A stretch of DNA of 43,604 bases from Candidatus Gastranaerophilales bacterium (GTDB taxonomy: Bacteria > Cyanobacteriota > Vampirovibrionia > Gastranaerophilales > Gastranaerophilaceae): NCBI GenBank assembly GCA_944323285.1, contig CALURV010000026.1, positions 1 through 43,604 on the forward strand, written 5' to 3'. Below, piece by piece: positions 32,608 through 41,679 of the stretch. How positions within the stretch are numbered: the first letter of the stretch is position 1; each line of letters begins with the position of its first letter. The notes below the pieces were generated by a model. It ran no database searches and was not told the origin of the DNA. It was given only the letters and a program-made list of their open reading frames with translations. Both the position numbers and the translations under genes were made by a program.

Positions 32608-33384
32608 CTAATATGGATTATTAGTAGATACAGTTATTGGCTGATCTAAAACAATATTTAATTGAGCACCTTGAGGTATATCAATATTGCCTCCTTTATC
32701 AAATAAAGATTTGCCAAGACCCAATCCTCCACCAAGCGCTGTACCATATATAGCACCTTTACCGACACTACCTGAAGACAAAGCCCCCATAGCTGTACCT
32801 AAAGCAGCACCTGCTGCAGCTCCTATGCCAATATCTTTTGCATATTCCTTTGTAGTATCTTTTCCGGTACTTGCTTTTAATATCCCTGTTCCATCATCTG
32901 TTTGTATACTTGCATTCAAAGGTATCATTTGGCCATATGGCGTCATTATATTTGTAAATTTAATTTGAAGTTTACCGCTTCTTGTTGCAAAACCTGCCTT
33001 TTTTGCTTGAATTACTGTACCATTTATTTTACTTCCAGCTGCTGCTATTAAATCTTTTCCATAATAGAAATCAGATGAAAGATACATTGTTACACTATCA
33101 CCTACTTTTGCAGTTTCAGAACTTATAGGCGCCATTGTAGTTGCAGCAAATGAGGTATTTACAGGAACCATAATAACATTTCCTTGCAAATTATTATAAT
33201 TACTACTGTTATATCCTTGATTTTGATATGAATTTACTGGAAGCGGATATTGTGTTTGATTATAAGCATTTGTATTATATTGCATTGTCGGAGTTTGCAC
33301 TGTAAAATTTGAAGCTGCAAATACACTGCTCGGAGTTAATACAAATGATGCAATTATTGCAATTGATAATAATTCTTTTTTCAT
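32608..33384 (-). CDS. Exported protein with glycine-zipper segment
   Basis: A 258-residue exported protein. Signal peptide 1-23 (MKKELLSIAIIASFVLTPSS), then an Asn/Gln/Tyr-rich stretch (to about 70), a beta-rich domain (VGDSVTMYLSSDFYYGKD to MIPLNASIQTDDG, about 95-170), and a glycine-zipper segment (GAAAGAALGTAMGALSSG, about 185-225) that may insert in a membrane. The central domain resembles that of the neighbour at 33450-34049: both have GD-x-V, a K(I/F)-x-G turn, K(L/I)QI and a PxG/PDK-x(4)-I pattern. AAGGAG precedes the ATG at 33384; I reject the nine-codon longer start. Function unknown; an envelope role with TonB/ExbBD is inference. Confidence 0.7.
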   Translation of the reverse strand: MKKELLSIAIIASFVLTPSSVFAASNFTVQTPTMQYNTNAYNQTQYPLPVNSYQNQGYNSSNYNNLQGNVIMVPVNTSFAATTMAPISSETAKVGDSVTMYLSSDFYYGKDLIAAAGSKINGTVIQAKKAGFATRSGKLQIKFTNIMTPYGQMIPLNASIQTDDGTGILKASTGKDTTKEYAKDIGIGAAAGAALGTAMGALSSGSVGKGAIYGTALGGGLGLGKSLFDKGGNIDIPQGAQLNIVLDQPITVSTNNPY

Positions 33385-33449
33385 GTTTTTCTCCTTACTT
33401 ACCCTTGTCATAATACTCGTTATCTATAACGATAAAAATAATTTTTAGT

Positions 33450-34049
33450 TCATTTTACTTCAATATTTTCTTCTATAATTAAAAATAATTCTGCTCCGGG
33501 TTTAACAACAGTATGTCTTCCCATCTCTAAAACATTTAATGGCGCTGCCTGTAAAAAAGGCTTTAATTTTTGTGAATAATGAGGAACTTTTCTATAATAT
33601 ACACTAGAAGTTTCCTTTCCTCCTATATAATTATCGTTTTCATTATATATATGGCCTTTTATTTTATATACCTTTTTATCAGGTGTTATCAATTTATTTA
33701 TTTGTATTTTTATTGCACCATCTCTTCCCTGAACAGGCTCTAATAAATCTTCTATTTCGCCATAAAATTTACTATTTTCAGGGATGACATTTGTTTCATA
33801 TATATACATATCCTGACCATTTAAAAACCAAACTTCATCACCAATATCAGATGTTAATGTTGAAAATTCAATTGGAACTATTACTTTTATAAAAGTTCCC
33901 TCTCTGATTTTAAGGCTTCCTTTTGTTTCTGTTGCATAAACTTTCTCGGAACTATTTATAATAAATAAAAATATTATGAATATTCCTGCTATTATCTTTT
34001 TAATATTTACCATATTAATAGTATTAATTTTTTCTTTAAAAAAAGCCAT
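33450..34049 (-). CDS. Exported protein related to its downstream neighbour
   Basis: A protein of 199 residues (187 from the internal Met at 34013). A hydrophobic stretch (KKIIAGIFIIFLFIINSSEK) forms a signal peptide, probably cleaved after VYA. The mature part is one beta-rich domain, GDEVWFLNGQDMYIY to KIQINKLITPDKKVYKIKG, which parallels the domain of the protein at 32608-33384 and looks like the outer-membrane-adjacent beta domains of TrbI-like proteins; that comparison is tentative. Neither start has a clear ribosome site. It is the first gene of the minus-strand run that leads to tonB. Confidence 0.6.
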   Translation of the reverse strand: MAFFKEKINTINMVNIKKIIAGIFIIFLFIINSSEKVYATETKGSLKIREGTFIKVIVPIEFSTLTSDIGDEVWFLNGQDMYIYETNVIPENSKFYGEIEDLLEPVQGRDGAIKIQINKLITPDKKVYKIKGHIYNENDNYIGGKETSSVYYRKVPHYSQKLKPFLQAAPLNVLEMGRHTVVKPGAELFLIIEENIEVK

Positions 34050-34130
34050 ATTTTATAAATAACTATTTACTAAAACTTACAAAAAATAGTATCACATAAT
34101 TGTATTAGCTATCAATAAAATTAAAATTTT

Positions 34131-34253
34131 ATTTAATCTAGTATTGTACTTTGTTACCTCTCATCCTCGCTAACAAAATACTCACCTTTTGAAAACGCCA
34201 CTCGAAAAAATTCACTCACACTTACACCTTATCGTGAATTTTTTCTCGGACAT
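34131..34253 (+). repeat. Dispersed intergenic repeat, copy B (short form)
   Basis: Shares its first about 65 bases (ATTTAATCTAGTAT to ACTCACCTTTTGAAAA) with copy C at 43436-43500 with few differences. It then passes directly to the hairpin module (12-bp stem 34204-34215 with 34234-34245, 18-base loop) and CTCGGAC shared with copy A, lacking the about 75-base middle module. It lies in the gap between divergent genes; the remainder of the gap shows only AT-rich DNA and the bioD -10 box. Confidence 0.9.
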
Positions 34254-34301
34254 TCTAATATTTATACAACTAATGTATGTATTAAAAAATGTATAGTTTG
34301 T

Positions 34302-34307
34302 TATAAT
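34302..34307 (+). promoter_or_regulatory. TATAAT box 6 bases before the bioD-like start codon
   Basis: A consensus -10 that would start transcription at the ATG at 34314; no Shine-Dalgarno is present. Confidence 0.45.
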
Positions 34308-34313
34308 TTTTAT

Positions 34314-35030
34314 ATGAATATATATGTAACAAGTATAAATCAAAATAGCGGAAAAACCTTTATATCTGCAGGTATTGCTGCTTTAATGCAATCTCTTGGA
34401 TATAACAGTGGAGTTTATAAACCAATTCAAACAGGAGCAATTGATAAAGGTAAATTTCTTATTTCCCCAGACTTAACTTTTGTAAAAATGCTGGACCCAT
34501 ATATCAAAACCCATTCAACTTATATGATGAAAAATAAAGCACTTCCTATTGTAAGTTCTGAAAAAGAAAAGATAAATATTGATATACAGGAAATCAAAAG
34601 AGATTATTCTCTATTTTCTAAAAAAACAGAAACAGTTGTTGTTGAAGCACCTTGCAGTCTTATGACTCCGTTAAGTCAAAATATATTTACATATAACATT
34701 CCTTTAATACTTAATATACCTGTTGTTTTTATAATAAATCCATCTTCAGATTCCGTAGGACAATATCTTTCTGAAATTTATAATGCTAAATCGTTAGGAT
34801 TAGATATTTCAGGAGTAATAATAAATAAATTTCCTGTATATTCAGAATCTTTAGAAATAACAACATTTCCTTCGTTAATTGAAAAATATTGTGATGTAAA
34901 AGTTCTTGGTTTAATAAGAAATTTTAAAGGTAAAAGTATCCAGGCAAATATATTAATAAATGAAATATTAAATGGTATTGACATCGAAGATGTATTCCGA
35001 ATGAAAATACCTAAATTAAATATATATTAA
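34314..35030 (+). CDS. bioD: Dethiobiotin synthetase-like ATPase (BioD-like)
   Basis: A 238-residue BioD-type P-loop protein. The Walker A is NQNSGKTFISAGIA (residues about 7-20), followed by GVYKPIQTGA (substrate-binding KPIQTG), VVVEAPCSLMTPL (Walker-B-like, usually EGAGG-x(3)P) and the late INKFP motif (nucleotide base). BioD closes the ureido ring of dethiobiotin from DAPA, CO2 and ATP. The EGAGG motif is altered to EAPCS, so a related role rather than true BioD is possible. No other biotin genes are present here. It ends 2 bases before the convergent stop of the PBP1A gene. Confidence 0.7.
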   Translation: MNIYVTSINQNSGKTFISAGIAALMQSLGYNSGVYKPIQTGAIDKGKFLISPDLTFVKMLDPYIKTHSTYMMKNKALPIVSSEKEKINIDIQEIKRDYSLFSKKTETVVVEAPCSLMTPLSQNIFTYNIPLILNIPVVFIINPSSDSVGQYLSEIYNAKSLGLDISGVIINKFPVYSESLEITTFPSLIEKYCDVKVLGLIRNFKGKSIQANILINEILNGIDIEDVFRMKIPKLNIY

Positions 35031-35032
35031 TA

Positions 35033-37111
35033 CTACATTTCCGGGATAACTACTTCTTCTTCTGTTTTATCGTCTTGTTCTTTTTTTCTTAATAATTTTT
35101 CTCGAAGAGGAATATTTAATTGTGTTGGAATTGATTTAAAATCATCTTTATCTTTTTTATTCTCTTTTGATTTATCTTCTTTGCTTTTTTTATCAGAATT
35201 ATCCTCATTAGAAGTTGAAGCATTTTCCATAGAATCCGATACTTCTTCTTCATTTTTAGATTCATCATAAGATATAAATTCAACTTTATCATAATCAAAT
35301 TCACTGCTGCCATATTGTGCAGTAGCAACAATCATCATATCCTTCCAAATTCTTGCAGGAGCACTTCCGCCTGTTAAACCAATACTATGATTATCATCAT
35401 TACCAATAAATACACCGGTAACAATATCAGGAGTATAACCTATAAACCAAGCATCTTTATTTTCATTTGTAGTTCCTGTTTTCCCTGCCATTGGCTTATT
35501 TATATATGCACCTCTCCCTGTCCCGTTTGTTATAACCTTTCTGAGCATTGCTGTCATAATACCGGCTGTATCTCTATCTAAAACTTTTGTTATTTTTGTT
35601 CTTTTTGCCTCATAAATAACTTTACCTCTTTGAGTTTCTATTTTTTCAATAGAATAAGGCTGAACTTTATAACCACCATTAGCAAAAGTACCATATACTA
35701 TAACCATGTCATACAACTTAACACCATTTGAACCAAGTGCAATAGTATAATCATGGGTTATAGGAGTTGTAATACCAAGAGTTCTTGCCATATCAATAAC
35801 AGGACCTATGCCAACATCTTTAATTAACTTAACTGCAACCACGTTAGATGACAAAGCTAAAGCCTTATATAAAGGCATTTTCCCCTTATATTTATTTCCA
35901 TAATTATGCGGACTCCATTTTCCAATAGTAATAGGCGAATCCTCGATAATATCATTAGGCATCCAACCTTTATGAATAGCCGCAGCATATACAATAGGCT
36001 TGAAGGATGAACCCGGCGGTCTTACGGCTTGAGTAATTCTATCATATTGGCTTTGAGTATAATCTTTTCCTCCGCAATATGCAATTATTGCTCCTGTCAT
36101 AGGAGAAAACGAAAATAAAGCAGCATTTTGTTTCGGTTTTGTAAGTCTCCAAGCTGCAAGATTCTTATCTATTGCTTCATTTGCTGCAACTTGTGCTTTA
36201 TAATCAAGTGTTGTAGTTATTTTGTATCCGCCTTGTGAAATTTCTGTTTCATCAAAACCTAAATTCTCAAGTTCTTTCATAACATAATCTATAAAATAAG
36301 GAGCTACATTTGTACTTGAATATCCTGGCTTTTTATTTAATACTATTTTTTCTTTTATAGCCGCTTCATATTGTTTTTTGGTTATAGTTTTCATTATGTA
36401 CATTCTTTTAAGAACTTTATTTCTCCTTCTTTCAGCAAGTTTAATATTCTTAAAAGGAGAATAAACAGAAGGTGCTTGCGGTAATCCTGCTATTAGGGCA
36501 CATTCTGCTAAAGTTAATTTTGATAAATCCTTGTCAAAATACGTTGAAGCGGCAGCTCCAACACCGTATGCTCCAGAACCTAAATATACATTATTTAAGT
36601 ACATTTCTAATATTTTATCTTTTGATATTGTTTTTTCAATTCTGGCTGCAATTTGTATTTCTTTTATTTTTCTGGTAAATGTCTTCTCATTTGATAAAAA
36701 TAAAATTCTAGCTAATTGTTGGGTAATTGTACTTGCCCCTTGTGTAGCCTTTTTATTTATCACATTAACTATAACCGAACGCATTATACCAAAAATATCA
36801 TACCCTTCATGAGTATAAAAGTTCTTATCTTCTGTTGATATAATCGCATCTTTTAAATATTTAGGAATTTCATCTATCGTTACCTGTTCATAGTGAAAAG
36901 TCTGAAATGTCTTTATTAAATGACCATCTGATGAAAATACTCTTGTAACTATATTTCTATTATAATTTTCTAATTGAGGAATTGGTCCAAGTTCTGCCAA
37001 ATACATTTTTACAGCAACATATCCTGCCAATATAAATGCAGCCATTATTATAAATAATACTTTTATAAATGTAAAAAATGGATTTGATTTTTTCTTATTT
37101 TTCTTAGGCAT
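35033..37111 (-). CDS. Penicillin-binding protein 1A (GT51 + transpeptidase)
   Basis: A 692-residue class A PBP that polymerises lipid II and cross-links the stems. N-terminal anchor (about 10-33), GT51 glycosyltransferase with catalytic Glu in STEDKNFYTHEG (about 95), TQGASTITQQLARILFLS and KILEMYLNNVYLGSGAYGVG; then the transpeptidase with nucleophile PPGSSFKP (about 368), LSSNVVA and KTGTTNENKDAWF (about 544). The C-terminal tail (about 620-692) is a Lys/Glu/Asp/Ser-rich low-complexity extension ending in a Glu-rich stretch. I use the ATG at 37111; a TTG four codons earlier is possible. Confidence 0.95.
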   Translation of the reverse strand: MPKKNKKKSNPFFTFIKVLFIIMAAFILAGYVAVKMYLAELGPIPQLENYNRNIVTRVFSSDGHLIKTFQTFHYEQVTIDEIPKYLKDAIISTEDKNFYTHEGYDIFGIMRSVIVNVINKKATQGASTITQQLARILFLSNEKTFTRKIKEIQIAARIEKTISKDKILEMYLNNVYLGSGAYGVGAAASTYFDKDLSKLTLAECALIAGLPQAPSVYSPFKNIKLAERRRNKVLKRMYIMKTITKKQYEAAIKEKIVLNKKPGYSSTNVAPYFIDYVMKELENLGFDETEISQGGYKITTTLDYKAQVAANEAIDKNLAAWRLTKPKQNAALFSFSPMTGAIIAYCGGKDYTQSQYDRITQAVRPPGSSFKPIVYAAAIHKGWMPNDIIEDSPITIGKWSPHNYGNKYKGKMPLYKALALSSNVVAVKLIKDVGIGPVIDMARTLGITTPITHDYTIALGSNGVKLYDMVIVYGTFANGGYKVQPYSIEKIETQRGKVIYEAKRTKITKVLDRDTAGIMTAMLRKVITNGTGRGAYINKPMAGKTGTTNENKDAWFIGYTPDIVTGVFIGNDDNHSIGLTGGSAPARIWKDMMIVATAQYGSSEFDYDKVEFISYDESKNEEEVSDSMENASTSNEDNSDKKSKEDKSKENKKDKDDFKSIPTQLNIPLREKLLRKKEQDDKTEEEVVIPEM

Positions 37112-37188
37112 TATCTTTACCAATTTGTTATAATATCTACTGTAATATTTTACCAGAGAAATAAATTAAAAAACTTAATTGTTAACAA

Positions 37189-37575
37189 ATGTCTATAGAT
37201 TTAATCAAATCAATTTATTATGAACTTTTATCATATTTTGTTGTACAAAAACCTAAATATAAAATTGAGGGTAAATGCATACAATGCGGAAAATGTTGCA
37301 GCCAAATCAGAGCAAAAGGTATGAAAAATGAAAAAGATTTAAAAATTATGCAATTTCTTTTTCCTTGGTATAAAAATTTTTATATTCTAAAAATTATAGA
37401 TGAAGAAGTTATTTTAGGTTGTAAAAATCTTCTTAAGAATGGAAAATGTAAAATTTATAATTTTCGTCCTTTTGTTTGTAGAAATTACCCAGCAAAAAAA
37501 CTTCATAAAGAAGCAGCCTTATTAGAAGGCTGCGGTTATAAAATTGTAAGAAAAAAATTTAAGGACTATTTATAA
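37189..37575 (+). CDS. YkgJ-like cysteine-cluster protein
   Basis: A 128-residue protein of the YkgJ type. A Cys-rich N-terminal motif CIQCGKCCSQI (about residues 29-39) and later CKNLLKNGKCKIYNFRPFVC ending with RNYP (about 84-107), plus a final Cys near 116, form the conserved metal- or Fe-S-binding set of the family. Function is unknown in general. No Shine-Dalgarno is seen. Its 3' end overlaps by 17 bases the convergent GT41-like gene. Divergent from PBP1A. Confidence 0.8.
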   Translation: MSIDLIKSIYYELLSYFVVQKPKYKIEGKCIQCGKCCSQIRAKGMKNEKDLKIMQFLFPWYKNFYILKIIDEEVILGCKNLLKNGKCKIYNFRPFVCRNYPAKKLHKEAALLEGCGYKIVRKKFKDYL

Positions 37576-39148
37576 AATCTGCCCAAGCTTTTTCATATTT
37601 ACTTTCCAAATCTTGAGTAAATTCTTTTTCATTCACTCTCAATTCAGACTCATTAATTTTATCACGCAAAGAATTTCTTAAATCAATGAGTTTATCTTTA
37701 TTATTTGCAAGTTCACAAGCAGCTTTAATATAATCATCTCCACATTCAGCATTAAACTCATCTAAATTTAAAATATGATTAATTCTTCCGGCTCCTCTTG
37801 ACTGCAAACCATCACCTAAAAGACTTATGGTAGGCACTCCCATTAATGCTGTTTCAATTGCAATTGACATACCGCTAAAAGGATATGGATCAAGTGAAAT
37901 ATCTGCTTGAAAATATGCTCTATAATGCACGTCATACTTATGAGAACTAAAAATTACTCTCTCGGCAGAAATTCCCCATTTCTCAAATTTTTCCTTTAAA
38001 AACTTTATTATTTTTCTTGTTAACTGGGTTCTATATATTAACAACTTTGAATCAGGTATTTCCTTTAATATTTTTGACCACAAATATATTGTTAAATCAT
38101 TAATCTTAGAAGTACAATTAAAACTTCCAAATGTAATATATCCATTTTTTTTGAATGGATTATCTTCAATATCCGGAAGCTGTTTTTCCATAAATATCTG
38201 ATATCCTTTATCTAAGTATAAAGGCTTTTCAGTATATAAATATGCTTTATTTTCGGGAATTGAAAATCTATCAGTCAAAATGTAATCTACTTCTTTCATG
38301 CCAAGTGTATTTAAATAACCTAAGTATGAAATTATAATTGGTGCGGGTTTATATAAACTCGCATATACTTTTAAATGAGTATACCCACCAAGATCAATTA
38401 ATATGTCAATATCATTATCATGAATTAATTTAGCTATTTTATTGTCTTCAAGTTTTGCACACGGAATTATTTTAAATCCTATCTTTTTTATTCTCTCTGT
38501 AGTTCCATCATCTTTTTCTGAACCATTAAAAATAAAGAAATTAAATTTTTCCTGATTATGATTTTCCCAAATAGGTATTATATAATTCATCATAGTATGC
38601 GCATGACAATCAGATGATAAATAACCAATATTTAGTTTTTTATTTTTTTGTTTCTTTTTTTCTTTATAATCATATTTTTTTATATTTTTAAACAATACAT
38701 TTTTTATTTGAGCAACTTCATATTCTGATTCATCTTTTATATCCTGTTGATCATAATAAGAAGATTTTGTCATTGCAAACAATTTACAAGCTGAATCATA
38801 CTTATTAACCTCAATATTTAAAGCTTTATTATGATAGTCAATACTTTTATCTGTATCAATATAAAAATATGCATGAGCTAATCTTGAAAATACACTAGTT
38901 TGTCCTGACGGATATTCTTTTAAATACTCTTCATAATAATAGGTAGCTTTATCTTTATCCTCAATCTTATAATAAGTATTAGCAAGTCTTATATATAAAG
39001 AAGCAAGAGAAGCTTTTTCAAGCTTCTTCGCCATAATAAGAGCTATTTTATAAGTTTTAATAGCTTCTTTATATAATTCTTTGTCATATAAAGACTGACC
39101 TTCATCCATTAACTCTTGAAAAGAATTTTTTTCTTTATCTTCTGCCAC
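37559..39148 (-). CDS. TPR and GT41-type (OGT-like) glycosyltransferase
   Basis: A 529-residue protein. Residues about 10-140 hold TPR repeats (ELYKEAIKTYKIALIMAKKL, ASLYIRLANTYYKIEDKDKA). From about 170 it is a GT41 catalytic domain as in O-GlcNAc transferase and SPINDLY: LNIGYLSSDCHAHTMMNYI, ILIDLGGYTHLKVYASLYKP, ISYLGYLNTLGMKEVDYILT, and DISLDPYPFSGMSIAIETAL near 440 with MGVPTISLLGD. These enzymes transfer GlcNAc or another sugar to protein Ser/Thr or Asn. The acceptor here is unknown. Start is GTG with GTGGAAT ahead. It is last in the ftsI-murE-gpsA unit (14-base gap after gpsA). Confidence 0.88.
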   Translation of the reverse strand: MAEDKEKNSFQELMDEGQSLYDKELYKEAIKTYKIALIMAKKLEKASLASLYIRLANTYYKIEDKDKATYYYEEYLKEYPSGQTSVFSRLAHAYFYIDTDKSIDYHNKALNIEVNKYDSACKLFAMTKSSYYDQQDIKDESEYEVAQIKNVLFKNIKKYDYKEKKKQKNKKLNIGYLSSDCHAHTMMNYIIPIWENHNQEKFNFFIFNGSEKDDGTTERIKKIGFKIIPCAKLEDNKIAKLIHDNDIDILIDLGGYTHLKVYASLYKPAPIIISYLGYLNTLGMKEVDYILTDRFSIPENKAYLYTEKPLYLDKGYQIFMEKQLPDIEDNPFKKNGYITFGSFNCTSKINDLTIYLWSKILKEIPDSKLLIYRTQLTRKIIKFLKEKFEKWGISAERVIFSSHKYDVHYRAYFQADISLDPYPFSGMSIAIETALMGVPTISLLGDGLQSRGAGRINHILNLDEFNAECGDDYIKAACELANNKDKLIDLRNSLRDKINESELRVNEKEFTQDLESKYEKAWADFINSP

Positions 39149-39162
39149 TTTTTATTCCACCC

Positions 39163-40170
39163 TTAACACAATTTATATTCTTCTTCTTGTTTTAATTTTC
39201 TGTTCATCAGCTTATTTAAAACTTCTTCAGGAGTAATCTCAGTATATACAGCTTCATATATCGCAGATGAAACAGGAACATCAATATTTAATTTAGCAGC
39301 AAGTTCACATAATGCCTTAGATGTCTTTACTCCTTCAGCTACAGAACCAAGTTCATTTAAGATATCATCAATTTTTTTTCCTTTACCAAGCATAGAACCG
39401 ACTGTAAAATTCCTGCTAAATGGGCTGGAACAAGTTGCTATTAAATCTCCCATGCCGGATAACCCATATAATGTAGAAGGACTAGCACCAAGAGCAACAC
39501 TAACTCTTACAATTTCAGCCATGCCTCTTGTTAAAAGCGAACCTCTGCAATTATCTCCCAATTTCATAGCATCAGCAAACCCTGAAGCAATAGCTATTAC
39601 ATTTTTTAAGCTTCCGCCAAGTTCAACACCTATAACATCAGAATTAGTATATAATCTGAACTTAGAAGGAACTGTTAAATGTTTTTGAACATACCCAGCA
39701 ATCTGCATATTATCACAAGCAACAGAAGCAGCTGTAGGACATCCGTTTAAAATCTCTTTAGCTAATGTAGGCCCTGAAAGAATAGCAAGTTTTGTATCCG
39801 GCAATTCATCTTTTATTACTTCTGACATTCTTTTTAAAGACGGTAATTCTAATCCTTTTGAAAGATTTACAAGTACTTGATTGGATTTTAATCCAATTTC
39901 TTTCAATTGCTGACATACGCTTCTTATCCCTGACGTTGCAACAACAAGAAGTATAATATCAGCTCCTTCTATTGCTTCTTTTAAGTTATCTGTAATTTCT
40001 ACTTTTTTATCAAGTTCAATCGTTAAAGGTTTATCTGTTCTTTTTTTTATTTTAAGCTCATCTGTTATATCACTTTTTCTACCCCAAACACAAATTTCTT
40101 CAAAATTATTATTTAGAAGCCAAGCAAGAGTTAACCCCCAACATCCGGGACCTAATACAGTTAATTTCAT
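39163..40170 (-). CDS. gpsA: Glycerol-3-phosphate dehydrogenase [NAD(P)+]
   Basis: A 335-residue GpsA, reducing dihydroxyacetone phosphate to sn-glycerol 3-phosphate for phospholipid synthesis. The N-terminal Rossmann motif is GPGCWGLTLA. The catalytic region shows LVNLSKGLE, LSGPTLAKEI, VELGGSLKNVIAIASG with the catalytic Lys, and GLSGMGDLIATCSSPFSRN. AGGAGG lies 5 bases before the ATG. It follows murE by 27 bases in the same direction. Confidence 0.95.
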   Translation of the reverse strand: MKLTVLGPGCWGLTLAWLLNNNFEEICVWGRKSDITDELKIKKRTDKPLTIELDKKVEITDNLKEAIEGADIILLVVATSGIRSVCQQLKEIGLKSNQVLVNLSKGLELPSLKRMSEVIKDELPDTKLAILSGPTLAKEILNGCPTAASVACDNMQIAGYVQKHLTVPSKFRLYTNSDVIGVELGGSLKNVIAIASGFADAMKLGDNCRGSLLTRGMAEIVRVSVALGASPSTLYGLSGMGDLIATCSSPFSRNFTVGSMLGKGKKIDDILNELGSVAEGVKTSKALCELAAKLNIDVPVSSAIYEAVYTEITPEEVLNKLMNRKLKQEEEYKLC

Positions 40171-40197
40171 ACGCTACCTCCTATTTAATAAACTATT

Positions 40198-41661
40198 TTA
40201 TACACACTCAAAAACTTTTCTTGCTTCTTCTCTATCATCAAAATGGATAGTTTCATTCTTTAATATTTGATAATCTTCATGTCCTTTACCTGCAATCACT
40301 ATAACATCATTAGGTTTAGATATTGTTTTTAAAAATTTTATTGCCTCACCTCTATCCGGTTCAACAAATACTCTTTGCGTATCTACTGTTTTTATACCTG
40401 TCATAATATCAGAGATAATTAATTGAGGATCTTCACTTCTTGGATTATCAGAAGTTACAACAACCTTGTCAGAAAGTTCATCTGCAATTTTACCCATTTT
40501 GGGTCTTTTTGTAGTATCTCTATCTCCGCCGCATCCAAACAGGCATATTAGACTACTTTCCTTTGGAGTTAATTCTCTTGCAGCTTTAAGTACATTTTCA
40601 AGACCATCCGGAGTATGAGCATAATCAACAATTACAAGTGGTTTTTTACTGACTATTTCAAATCTTCCTGCTACACTTTTAGTTTTTTCAAGTGCATTTA
40701 TTATTATTTTATAATCAATATTCATTGCTAAAGCACAGGCAAAAGCAGCAAGTGCATTATAAACACTGAACATTCCATTTAAATGCAATTTTATTTCTTC
40801 TTGTCTGCCATTGAATTCGACTTTTAATCCTGCCCCATCTATAGAAAAATCAACATTATTTGCTTTCACATCTGCATCTTTTTTTACACCGTATGTTAAT
40901 ATTTTTACACCAGAAGGAATCACGCTTATAAAATCCTGAGCATATTCATCATCAGCATTTATAACAGCAAATGCCCCTTCTTTTAAATTTTCAAATAATA
41001 TTGCTTTAGCCTTAAAGTAATTTCTCATAGTAATATGATAATCAAGATGATCTTGTGTTAAATTTGTAAAAACAGCACCATCAAAATCACAACATCCGAC
41101 CCTATTTTGTTCAAGAGAATGAGAACTTACTTCCATAACAACATTATTAATTTTGCTATCAGCCATTAACCTTAAATCCCTCTGCAAATCTGAAGGCTGA
41201 GGTGTTGTATGTTTTGCTTCTTTATATTCATCACTGCTTGATAATTTATATCCTAAAGTACCTATTAAAGCGCATTTTTCATTATTTTCTTCCAAAATTT
41301 TCTGAACCAAATGAGTTACGGTTGTTTTACCATTAGTACCTGTAACACCAATTAAATTGATTTCTTTAGATGGTTCATTATAAAAAGCAGCTGCAATATT
41401 TGCCATTGTTCTTTTTGTATCATTTACAATAATTTGAGGAATATCAATATCTAAATTTTCTTCACAAAAAAGAGCCGCAGCACCATTTGCTACAGCCTGT
41501 TTTGCAAAATTATGACCGTCAGAATTTTCTCCTTTAATACATAAAAATATATCGCCTAATTTAACCGCTGCTGAATTATAACAAATGCCTGTTATATTGG
41601 CATCTTTAAAATTTTTCATTTCATACTTGTCTAAAAATTTTACTAAATTACTTAACAACAT
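40198..41661 (-). CDS. murE: UDP-MurNAc-tripeptide ligase MurE (meso-DAP type)
   Basis: A 487-residue MurE that adds the third residue to UDP-MurNAc-L-Ala-D-Glu. Motifs: GVTGTNGKTT (P-loop, near 110), TTPQPSDLQRDL (substrate), MEVSSHSLEQNRV, FTNLTQDHLDYH, and SDNPRSEDP near 407. The DNPR motif is the signature for meso-diaminopimelate as substrate, so the wall is A1-gamma type. It sits between ftsI and gpsA with gaps of 18 and 27 bases. Confidence 0.96.
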   Translation of the reverse strand: MLLSNLVKFLDKYEMKNFKDANITGICYNSAAVKLGDIFLCIKGENSDGHNFAKQAVANGAAALFCEENLDIDIPQIIVNDTKRTMANIAAAFYNEPSKEINLIGVTGTNGKTTVTHLVQKILEENNEKCALIGTLGYKLSSSDEYKEAKHTTPQPSDLQRDLRLMADSKINNVVMEVSSHSLEQNRVGCCDFDGAVFTNLTQDHLDYHITMRNYFKAKAILFENLKEGAFAVINADDEYAQDFISVIPSGVKILTYGVKKDADVKANNVDFSIDGAGLKVEFNGRQEEIKLHLNGMFSVYNALAAFACALAMNIDYKIIINALEKTKSVAGRFEIVSKKPLVIVDYAHTPDGLENVLKAARELTPKESSLICLFGCGGDRDTTKRPKMGKIADELSDKVVVTSDNPRSEDPQLIISDIMTGIKTVDTQRVFVEPDRGEAIKFLKTISKPNDVIVIAGKGHEDYQILKNETIHFDDREEARKVFECV

Positions 41662-41679
41662 ATCCTAATACCTCTTTAA

